Positions 6,349 through 12,801 of a stretch of 20,775 nt of DNA are shown here, piece after piece; within the stretch, counting starts at the first letter, position 1, and every line of letters starts with the position of its first letter. Source of the stretch: Bacteroidales bacterium (GTDB lineage Bacteria > Bacteroidota > Bacteroidia > Bacteroidales > Bacteroidaceae); contig SFID01000026.1 of NCBI GenBank assembly GCA_004555425.1, positions 1 through 20,775 on the forward strand, in the 5' to 3' direction. The translations under genes and the position numbers were made by a program. The notes under the pieces are model-generated. The model did no database searches and was not told the DNA's origin. It saw nothing but the letters and a program-made list of their open reading frames with translations.

Positions 6349-8916
6349 ATGTTGAAACGTCTCCTTCTCCTTCTCATCTTTCTATATCCCGGATTTCTGT
6401 TGGCCCAAACTGATGTCACACCGCGCGATACTACGTTGCGCGTGCTCTGTATCGGCAACAGTTTCTCGCTGGATGGAAGCACATTGTTGCCGCAACTATT
6501 GGTGGATGCAGGTGTCTCTACTCGGAAATTCCAAATCTACGCTGCCGTCTATGCTGGCGCCTCGTTGGAATATTGGGATAATATGCGTGCTTCAGATGCG
6601 CCCCTTCCTTATATATATAATATGGGAGGCAGTTTGTTTAAGTTGGAAAACAAGCAATGGACACTGCGAACCCTTCTTCAGAATCAGCCTTGGGATGTCG
6701 TGGTCATTCAACAGGCTTCTCCCCAATCCAATAAGCCCAATAGTTATCAGCCATACATCAGCCGCCTCAACGAATACATACATCAGGAATGTTTGAACAA
6801 ACAAGTACGTGTGGCTTGGCAACTCACGTGGTCCTATCCCGAAACTGCCACCAGTGGTCCGATAGACGAAGAAGGGTGGCGAGAGATTGCGATGATAGCC
6901 AATCAGAAATGTCACGACGCAGGTATTTCAACCATCATTCCTTCGGGAACTGCCATACAGAATGCGCGCACCACATCGTTAGGACAGGATTCCAATGCAC
7001 TGACACGCGATGGCTTGCATCTCACGCTCGGTGTCGGTCGTTACATCGCCGCAATGAGTTGGTACGAAAGCATTTGCCGCCCCATCTTTGGTAAATCCAT
7101 CATCGGCGTACCCGTTTCTAAGGCAATCAAAGACTGCGACCGCGGAAAGGAAGGTTTTCAAGAAATCACGGATGAAAATTATCTCATCTGCCAGCAGTGT
7201 GTCAAGGAAGCCGTATCCGACCCTTTGCACCTCATGACTGACCCAGTAGATGAGCGTCCCGTTTTCTACGAAGTCAGTTTCGAGGCCAACGGCCAGACCA
7301 CCATCCAGTACCTTCCGAAGGATAGTCTTATCCCCGAGCCTGCCATCCCCGCTGCCCCCACGGGCTACCATTTCGCAGGCTGGAATCCTGCCTACGATAC
7401 CACGTCCACAGTTCCGCAATGGGGCATTCATTATCAAATAGTATGGAAGCCCAACGACTATTCGTTTAGTTTCGATTCCAATGGCGGCACGGCCGTTGAC
7501 ACCTTTACGCAAACATACGATAATGCTTTTGTGCCGCCTGCCGACCCCAGCCGCACGGGCTACACCTTCCTAGGTTGGCAGCCCGCATTGCCCGACAGCG
7601 TGCCAGCAGCCGACATGACATTCACCGCCCAATGGCAGGTGAATACGTACACCCTTGCTTTCGATGCCAACGGCGGCACTCCCGTTGACACCATCGTTCA
7701 GAATTACGACACAGCCCTCGCGCCGCCTGCTGACCCCAACCGCACGGGCTACACCTTCCTAGGGTGGGAACCTGCGCTTCCCGATAGCATTCCGCCCTAC
7801 GATATTACCTACACCGCCCAATGGCAGGTGAACTCTTACGCGCTTGCTTTTGATGCCAACGGCGGCACTCCCGTTGACACCATCGCGCAAAATTACGACA
7901 CAGCCCTCGTGCCGCCTGCCGACCCCAGCCGCACGGGCTACACCTTCCTAGGTTGGGAACCTGCGCTTCCCGATAGCATTCCGCCCTACGATATAACCTA
8001 CACCGCCCAATGGCAGGTGAACTCTTACGCGCTTTCTTTCGATAGCGATGGCGGCACGCCCGTTGACACCATCGTTCAGAATTACGACACGGCCCTCGTG
8101 CCGCCTGCCGACCCCGTGCTCACGGGCCACCTTTTTGCGGGCTGGATGCCCGCTTTGCCCGACAGCATTCCGCCGCACGATGCCCATTACGTTGCTATGT
8201 GGCAACGATGCGACTACACTTTGCAGTTCGACACGGACGGCGGCAACGCGCTTTCTCCCCTCCGAAGCCCTTATGGTGCTGCTCTTGTTCCGCCATCGCC
8301 ACCGCAGCGCGAGGGATTCAACTTTCTAGGTTGGGAGCCCCAGATACCCACCTTTATGCCAGCCTCCGACCTTACCTGCAAAGCACGATGGGAGCGGGCC
8401 GAATTTACCCTTACCTTCGATTCCAACCAAGGAAGCAGTGTGACGGCGATCAGCCAACTGTACGATACGCCCATCACTCCCCCCGAGCCGCCCGTGCGCC
8501 ATGGCTACACATTCTGCAGTTGGCAACCGCCCTTGCCCGAACGTATGCCAGCGGCCAGCATCACCCACCATGCCGTATGGGAGGCCCAGCAATTCCTGGT
8601 GCGCTATTTCGTGGGCGATTCGTTGGTGCACCAGGACAGCGTGGCCTTCGAAGCACCCATCCCTCCCTTTACGCCCACGCTCTCCGAAACCTATGTATGG
8701 AAGGGTTGGCAAGAGGCATTGCCCTATTGGATGCCCTGCCATCCGCTTGATTTCCATGCGGTTCTTGTGCACCGTTTGCTCTATCGTTTTGGTGGTCGCG
8801 CCGATGTATATAGCCCGCAGGGCCGCTTGATTTTGCGCCAGGCCGACACCGAAGCGATTCGCCGACTCACCCCTGGCCCGTATATCATCGGCGGCATGAA
8901 GGTTTGGCTGAAATAA
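6349..8916 (+). CDS. Secreted SGNH (DUF4886-like) protein with eight InlB-type repeats
   Basis: An 855-residue exported protein. The frame stays open to 6241, but that start lies in the serS terminator. The ATG at 6349 begins a clean signal peptide (MLKRLLLLLIFLYPGFLLA, then QTD). ATG 6328 is a less likely alternative. Residues 30-300 resemble the SGNH-hydrolase-like DUF4886 family: GNSFS at 36-40 carries the candidate nucleophile S38, and DGLH at 221-224 is the usual Asp-x-x-His. Eight units of about 62-63 residues follow (about 307-810) with the Listeria-Bacteroides (InlB B) pattern: YTLAFDANGG, then TGYTFLGW, then YTAQWQVN. The last 40 residues (VYSPQGRLIL, then LTPGPYIIGGMKVWLK) resemble a short type IX-like C-terminal tail. 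Likely role: surface-displayed esterase or carbohydrate deacylase. The substrate is unknown. Confidence 0.85.
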   Translation: MLKRLLLLLIFLYPGFLLAQTDVTPRDTTLRVLCIGNSFSLDGSTLLPQLLVDAGVSTRKFQIYAAVYAGASLEYWDNMRASDAPLPYIYNMGGSLFKLENKQWTLRTLLQNQPWDVVVIQQASPQSNKPNSYQPYISRLNEYIHQECLNKQVRVAWQLTWSYPETATSGPIDEEGWREIAMIANQKCHDAGISTIIPSGTAIQNARTTSLGQDSNALTRDGLHLTLGVGRYIAAMSWYESICRPIFGKSIIGVPVSKAIKDCDRGKEGFQEITDENYLICQQCVKEAVSDPLHLMTDPVDERPVFYEVSFEANGQTTIQYLPKDSLIPEPAIPAAPTGYHFAGWNPAYDTTSTVPQWGIHYQIVWKPNDYSFSFDSNGGTAVDTFTQTYDNAFVPPADPSRTGYTFLGWQPALPDSVPAADMTFTAQWQVNTYTLAFDANGGTPVDTIVQNYDTALAPPADPNRTGYTFLGWEPALPDSIPPYDITYTAQWQVNSYALAFDANGGTPVDTIAQNYDTALVPPADPSRTGYTFLGWEPALPDSIPPYDITYTAQWQVNSYALSFDSDGGTPVDTIVQNYDTALVPPADPVLTGHLFAGWMPALPDSIPPHDAHYVAMWQRCDYTLQFDTDGGNALSPLRSPYGAALVPPSPPQREGFNFLGWEPQIPTFMPASDLTCKARWERAEFTLTFDSNQGSSVTAISQLYDTPITPPEPPVRHGYTFCSWQPPLPERMPAASITHHAVWEAQQFLVRYFVGDSLVHQDSVAFEAPIPPFTPTLSETYVWKGWQEALPYWMPCHPLDFHAVLVHRLLYRFGGRADVYSPQGRLILRQADTEAIRRLTPGPYIIGGMKVWLK
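7456..8589 (+). repeat. Tandem 189-bp repeats encoding InlB-type units
   Basis: Six units of exactly 63 codons begin at 7456, 7645, 7834, 8023, 8212 and 8401. A shorter, diverged unit precedes 7456 and another follows 8590. Units starting at 7645, 7834 and 8023 are nearly identical at DNA level, including synonymous positions. The outer units are diverged. That pattern indicates recent duplication or gene conversion in the middle of the array. Confidence 0.9.
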
Positions 8917-8963
8917 TGGCCATCTTGAAGAGCCAAAACTTGAGGAAAAATAATTCACACCTT

Positions 8964-8990
8964 GAATAATAGTAGATTCCTGTATTATTC
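8964..8990 (+). terminator. AT-rich hairpin after the SGNH-InlB gene
   Basis: GAATAATA (8964-8971) and TATTATTC (8983-8990) form a perfect 8-bp stem with an 11-base loop, 48 bases after the stop. No T run follows, so termination here is uncertain. It could equally be a leader structure for the small reading frame at 9016. Confidence 0.3.
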
Positions 8991-9015
8991 TCCCTTACAA
9001 ACTATCAAAATTCTA

Positions 9016-9135
9016 ATGAACACATCGATGATAAGAACGAGTGTTTTGTATCTATTCCTAATATTGGCCTTATTAAATATGCCATTCGGTAAGAACGTCG
9101 TCTGCCCACCACCACGCAACACCTTCTTCCGATAA
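9016..9135 (+). CDS. Candidate 39-residue secreted or membrane microprotein
   Basis: This short frame begins with a signal-like segment: MNTSMIRTSV, then the hydrophobic run LYLFLILALLNMP, then a short tail with one cysteine and a proline triplet (NVVCPPPRNTFFR). The stop TAA (9133-9135) overlaps the first bases of the large terminator hairpin at 9134-9203, the layout of a short transcription unit. I do not recognise the sequence. It could be the decayed 5' end of a former exported-protein gene, or a chance frame in a 307-base gap. No clear promoter is visible. Confidence 0.35.
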   Translation: MNTSMIRTSVLYLFLILALLNMPFGKNVVCPPPRNTFFR

Positions 9136-9203
9136 CGAGAAAATGGTTAGAGAATGAGTAAGATTGCTATATGCTTACTCTATTCTCTAACCATTTTCTC
9201 GTT
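9134..9203. terminator. Long bidirectional hairpin terminator between convergent genes
   Basis: AACGAGAAAATGGTTAGAGA and following bases (9134-9162) pair with 9174-9203 over 29 base pairs, with one bulged T (9181) and an 11-base loop (9163-9173). The plus-strand side continues as TTTTATAT. It lies between the plus-strand block ending by 9135 and the minus-strand gene ending at 9224, so it can serve both directions. Confidence 0.75.
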
Positions 9204-9223
9204 TTATATGATGCTCGGAGAAA

Positions 9224-10090
9224 CTATTCTGTTCGAAACGGCCAGCGAAGTGCGGCCTGTATGCCAGCAAGGCTATCGGGAAAATGGATGCCGCTGGCTT
9301 CGATGCGTGTGCAGTCCATGGTGAGATTGCGCTCTTGCTCGGCAAACCTTTCGGTGTCGGGAAGAATCCATGCTGCGGGCTGTCTGAGATGCATCAGCTG
9401 AGCAGCTTCTGTGAAAAGGGAATGGCTGTTGAGATGGTTCGGACAGCCGAAATTGTAGATGCCGCCAGGGAGGGCGATGGCCTTTTCCAGGTTCTTGACC
9501 ACCTCCCACACGTATGTGACGCCGCGGTATTCGTGCGTGGCCACCTTGATAGTCGTCCCTTCATCGTAGGCCTTGCGCAGGTTGACCAGGATGTTGCTGT
9601 TCAACTTCATCTTGCTCTCGTGTAAATCGTACATCCAAGTGAGGCGCAGTCCCACGGCGTCCGGCAAATTCCAGCGTGCACGTTGTTCCGCCTCGAGTTT
9701 ATGCCGGCCATAGACATTGACAGGTTGCAGCAGCGTGTCTTCGGGGAGTGGACCAAGAATGGGCGTACCATTATATACTTGGTCGCTCGACATGAAGACG
9801 AGTTTGGCTCCTGTCAGTTTGCAGGCCTTGGCCAATCTAACCGTGCCCTGCACATTGACGCGGTGCGACTCTTCGGGATGTTGCTCACAATACCAGGTGT
9901 TGCTGAGAGCCGCGCAATGGAAGACCACATCGGGGCGGTGCTCTTCGATGTAAGCTCTGACAGTTTCTTCGCGGCAAACATTTAGTTCGCTGTGCGAGGG
10001 CAGCAAGAGGTCATATCTCTCCTTGAGCAAATAGGCCAGGCGGCAGCCAAGGAAACCGCTACTGCCCGTTATCATTATCTTCAGCATCAT
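9224..10090 (-). CDS. RmlD-like NAD(P)-dependent sugar-nucleotide reductase or epimerase
   Basis: A 288-residue extended short-chain dehydrogenase resembling dTDP-4-dehydrorhamnose reductase (RmlD). Visible motifs are the nucleotide-binding TGSSGFLG at 8-15, the DVVFHCAALSN segment at 54-64, SSDQVYNG at 101-108 with the catalytic-site serine region, and the Y127-x3-K131 pair (YGRHK). Family members make or modify deoxysugars for polysaccharides. The substrate is not readable here, and no other rml genes are present. Two consecutive ATG codons begin the frame, at 10090 and 10087. The gene ends 21 bases from the bidirectional terminator. Its upstream region is a 343-base gap packed with repeats and hairpins, so it is probably transcribed separately from the gene before it. 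Confidence 0.85.
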   Translation of the reverse strand: MMLKIMITGSSGFLGCRLAYLLKERYDLLLPSHSELNVCREETVRAYIEEHRPDVVFHCAALSNTWYCEQHPEESHRVNVQGTVRLAKACKLTGAKLVFMSSDQVYNGTPILGPLPEDTLLQPVNVYGRHKLEAEQRARWNLPDAVGLRLTWMYDLHESKMKLNSNILVNLRKAYDEGTTIKVATHEYRGVTYVWEVVKNLEKAIALPGGIYNFGCPNHLNSHSLFTEAAQLMHLRQPAAWILPDTERFAEQERNLTMDCTRIEASGIHFPDSLAGIQAALRWPFRTE

Positions 10091-10132
10091 GCTTCACTAA
10101 TGTTTCTGCTCGTGTCCTACTTTGTATAGTGC

Positions 10133-10190
10133 TTTATAGGACCTACCTTTAATGAAAGCTAGGGCAAGCTAATTTATAGAACCTACCTTT
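10133..10190. mobile_element. Degenerate copy C of the palindromic element (two ends in direct orientation)
   Basis: TTTATAG(G/A)ACCTACCTTT occurs at 10133-10150 and 10173-10190, exactly 40 bases apart. The second is preceded by CTAA, completing the terminal repeat of copies A and B. The bases between (GAAAGCTAGGGCAAG) match the inverted left arm of copy B with two internal deletions. TTTA follows both ends. The best reading is an internally deleted remnant next to a second element end. Confidence 0.55.
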
Positions 10191-10233
10191 ACAAATCAGG
10201 TAGCGCCCCATAAACAATCATATATTTCGGAGA

Positions 10234-10284
10234 TGCAACGGAAAATGCCGACTTCCCGTTTATTTACAGGGCTTTTCCGTTGCA
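10234..10284. repeat. Inverted repeat, 12-bp perfect stem
   Basis: TGCAACGGAAAA (10234-10245) and TTTTCCGTTGCA (10273-10284) are exact inverted repeats around a 27-base loop. On the minus strand it lies between the small winged-helix gene and the reductase gene. It may be a structured leader or a protein-binding site. Confidence 0.6.
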
Positions 10285-10300
10285 AAATCCCACATCTTCA

Positions 10301-10390
10301 CTGTTTCAAGCGTATGAAACAGTTGTTTCAAGCGTATGAAACAGTTGTTTCAAGCGTATGAAACAGTTGTTTCAAGCGCCTGAAACAGTC
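10301..10390. repeat. Four tandem 22-bp palindromic units
   Basis: Units GTTTCAAGCGTATGAAACAGTT lie at 10303-10324, 10325-10346 and 10347-10368, all identical. A fourth at 10369-10390 has CGCC in place of CGTA and ends in C. Each unit is a hairpin (GTTTCA, six bases, TGAAAC). The junctions also form near-palindromes (TGAAACA-gt-TGTTTCA), so the array can fold in two registers. The 22-bp period is about two helical turns. Confidence 0.9.
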
Positions 10391-10392
10391 GC

Positions 10393-10415
10393 TTCCCAGC
10401 AGATTGCACTGGGAA
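10393..10415 (-). terminator. Hairpin just after the small winged-helix gene
   Basis: TTCCCAG (10393-10399) pairs perfectly with CTGGGAA (10409-10415) around a nine-base loop, 18 bases beyond the stop of the minus-strand gene. There is no T run, so it may work together with the adjacent palindromic array. Confidence 0.4.
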
Positions 10416-10433
10416 ACACCCTTTTCGTAACGA

Positions 10434-10613
10434 CTATTCGGCCGGAGCCCACTTGCAGCGAACGGGTGAAACGATAGCGCCTTCGGCTTTCAGTTGCTTC
10501 ATGGCGGCATCCACTTCCTTGCGATCCAAACCGCTGAGTTCTGCAATCTTACCTGCGTTGAGAGGCTGACCGGCTTCCTTCATAGTGGCCAATACTTTTT
10601 CTTTTGTGTCCAT
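10434..10613 (-). CDS. Small winged-helix (HTH) protein, 59 residues
   Basis: A compact frame from ATG (10611-10613) to TAG (10434-10436). It encodes MDTKEKVLATMKEAGQPL, then NAGKIAELSGLDRKEVDAAM, KQLKAEGAIVSP and VRCKWAPAE. The pattern is helix, turn, recognition helix (LSGLDRKEVDAAMKQL), then a short beta wing, as in winged-helix DNA-binding domains. The conserved-looking end VRCKW is also seen in small Bacteroidales proteins I recall being labelled MarR-like or uncharacterised regulators. With no other domain, it probably binds nucleic acid as an oligomer or acts as an adaptor. It lies 72 bases downstream of uvrB on the same strand and may be cotranscribed. Codon use is like that of the neighbours. 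The four palindromes at 10301-10390 just beyond its stop are candidate target sites, which is speculation. Confidence 0.8.
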   Translation of the reverse strand: MDTKEKVLATMKEAGQPLNAGKIAELSGLDRKEVDAAMKQLKAEGAIVSPVRCKWAPAE

Positions 10614-10685
10614 AGTTGTTGGTTTTTTAGGAGTTGATAATAGGTTGGTTTATGCTTGGTGTTGAGGTGCTTCACCTTCTGCGCC

Positions 10686-12758
10686 TTACTCCTTGGTGAG
10701 GCTGAGGAGTTCGTCGCGCAGTTGGGCGGCAAGTATAAAGTCGAAGTTGGCTGCGGCCTGCTTCATTTCTTTTTGTAGTCGGGCTATACGCTCCTCGCGT
10801 GTTTCCTGTTGTGCTTCTTGAGGTTTATCTTTTGGTGATTGATTAGCATTCTTGTACGATTTGTAGGCAGAGGCACCTTCGGCAGCTTGTGATTCGGCGA
10901 AGGAGGGTAGGGAATAGGGCGAGGGCGTGCGGTCGGTGCGAGAAGAATCGCTGCGTCCGCTGCTGCCGATGGGCATATCGTTGATAGCCTTGCGGATTTG
11001 GCGCGGCGTGATATGGTGCTCCTCGTTGTAGCGCAGTTGTTTCATGCGGCGGCGCTCCGTTTCGTCAATGGTTTGCTGCATGGAGCCCGTTATCTGGTGG
11101 GCATACATAATGACGAGGCCGTCCACGTTGCGGGCGGCGCGGCCTGCCGTTTGCGTGAGTGAGCGATGGGAGCGCAGGAAACCCTCTTTGTCGGCATCGA
11201 GGATGGCCACGAGCGAAACTTCGGGGAGGTCGAGGCCCTCGCGCAAGAGGTTCACACCAACGAGGACCTGATAGATGCCGCGACGCAGGTCGGCCAGTAT
11301 CTGCACGCGCTCCACGGTGTCCACATCGCTGTGGATATAGGCCGCGTTGACGCCGTTCTTGAGCAGGAAGGCGGTGAGTTCTTCGGCCATGCGCTTGGTG
11401 AGGGTGGTGACCAGCGTGCGCTCGTCGCGCTCCAGACGGAGGCGGATTTCCTCCATCAGGTCGTCAACGGGATAGTCTGTGTCGCGCACCTGTATCTCGG
11501 GGTCCAGCAGCCCCGTGGGGCGGACCACCTGTTCGACCACGACGCCTTCGCTCTCGTTGAGTTCGTAGTCGGCTGGCGTGGCGCTGATATAAATGGTCTG
11601 GGGCGTCATCTCGCGAAACTCATCAAATGTCAGCGGGCGGTTGTCCAGGGCAGCGGGCAGACGGAAGCCGTAGTCCACAAGAGCCGTCTTGCGCGAGCGG
11701 TCGCCGCCGTACATCGCGCCAATCTGCGGAATGCTCACGTGGCTCTCGTCGATGACCATCAGGAAATCCTTTGGGAAGAAGTCCAACAGACAGTAGGGAC
11801 GCGTGCCTGGCTTGCGCCCATCAAAATAGCGCGAGTAGTTCTCAATGCCGCTGCAATGGCCCAGTTCGCGAATCATCTCAATGTCGTAGGTGACGCGCTC
11901 GTAGAGGCGTTTGGCTTCTAGGTTCTTGCCGATTTCCTTGAAGTAGGCCACTTGTGCGGTGAGGTCGTCTTGTATCTGTCGGATGGCCAGTTCTTGCGTT
12001 TCCTTGGAGGTGAGGAAGAGGTTGGCGGGATAAATCTTGTAACTGTCAAAGGTGGCAAGGCGCACGCCCGTGATGGCATCCACTTCTTCAATGGAGTCAA
12101 TCTCGTCGTCCCAGAAGGTGATGCGAATCAGGTTGTCGGCATAGGCCAGAAAGACATCCACTGTGTCGCCCTTGAGGCGGAAGTTGCCTGCCTTGGGCGC
12201 TATGTCGTTGCGCACGTAGAGGCCATCCACGAGGCGGCGCAACAGGACAGTCTGTGCCAGTCGTTGTCCCACGTGGAGTTCAATGACATTCTCGTAGAAA
12301 GCCGAGGGATTGCCCATACCATAGATGCACGAAACGGAGGAAACGACGATGACATCGTTGCGCCCCGAGAGGAGGGCCGAGGTGGCGGCGAGGCGCAGTT
12401 TGTCAATCTCTTCGTTGATAGCCAAGTCCTTTTCGATGTACGTATCGGTGGCGGCAATGTAGGCTTCGGGCTGATAGTAGTCGTAGTAGGAAACGTAGTA
12501 TTCCACGGCATTGTGGGGGAAGAACGCCTTGAACTCCTGGTAGAGTTGTGCCGCCAGCGTCTTGTTGTGACTAAGCACCAAGGCGGGGCGACCCATTTGG
12601 GCAATGACGTTGGCAATGGTGAACGTCTTGCCCGAACCGGTCACGCCGAGTAGGGTCTGGCCTTTCTGCCCAGCGCGAAGTCCTTCCACCAACTGGCGGA
12701 TGGCTTCGGGCTGGTCGCCTGCGGGGGAATAGTCGGAAACAAGTTGGAAGGATTGCAT
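10686..12758 (-). CDS. uvrB: Excinuclease ABC subunit B
   Basis: The damage-verification helicase of nucleotide excision repair. It is loaded on DNA by UvrA, opens the lesion site and recruits UvrC. The 690-residue protein is full length. It shows Walker A GVTGSGKT at 38-45, the lesion-probing beta-hairpin YYDYYQPEAYI at 91-101, the DESH box at 337-340, helicase motif VI TAGRAARN, and a C-terminal UVR domain for UvrC contact (about 656-690, IARLQKEMKQAAANFDFILA). A low-complexity polar linker (about 605-655) precedes the UVR domain. It starts 43 bases after the stop of the hydrolase gene, which suggests cotranscription. No LexA-like operator was recognised. Confidence 0.97.
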   Translation of the reverse strand: MQSFQLVSDYSPAGDQPEAIRQLVEGLRAGQKGQTLLGVTGSGKTFTIANVIAQMGRPALVLSHNKTLAAQLYQEFKAFFPHNAVEYYVSYYDYYQPEAYIAATDTYIEKDLAINEEIDKLRLAATSALLSGRNDVIVVSSVSCIYGMGNPSAFYENVIELHVGQRLAQTVLLRRLVDGLYVRNDIAPKAGNFRLKGDTVDVFLAYADNLIRITFWDDEIDSIEEVDAITGVRLATFDSYKIYPANLFLTSKETQELAIRQIQDDLTAQVAYFKEIGKNLEAKRLYERVTYDIEMIRELGHCSGIENYSRYFDGRKPGTRPYCLLDFFPKDFLMVIDESHVSIPQIGAMYGGDRSRKTALVDYGFRLPAALDNRPLTFDEFREMTPQTIYISATPADYELNESEGVVVEQVVRPTGLLDPEIQVRDTDYPVDDLMEEIRLRLERDERTLVTTLTKRMAEELTAFLLKNGVNAAYIHSDVDTVERVQILADLRRGIYQVLVGVNLLREGLDLPEVSLVAILDADKEGFLRSHRSLTQTAGRAARNVDGLVIMYAHQITGSMQQTIDETERRRMKQLRYNEEHHITPRQIRKAINDMPIGSSGRSDSSRTDRTPSPYSLPSFAESQAAEGASAYKSYKNANQSPKDKPQEAQQETREERIARLQKEMKQAAANFDFILAAQLRDELLSLTKE

Positions 12759-12801
12759 CTTGCTGTTTGTGTGTTAGTGTATAGGACGGGCTGAGGTAGA
12801 T

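Noticed and set aside
8917..9223. tRNA or structured RNA gene in the gap
   Set aside because: No cloverleaf or TPsiC-like GGTTCRA box was found. The structure present is a simple long hairpin.
10301..10390. CRISPR array
   Set aside because: Units are contiguous 22-bp palindromes with no unique spacers, and no cas genes are present.
11166..12653. Two long plus-strand frames (251 and 233 codons) over uvrB
   Set aside because: These are shadows of the uvrB reading frame, with His/Val-rich translations typical of antisense frames.
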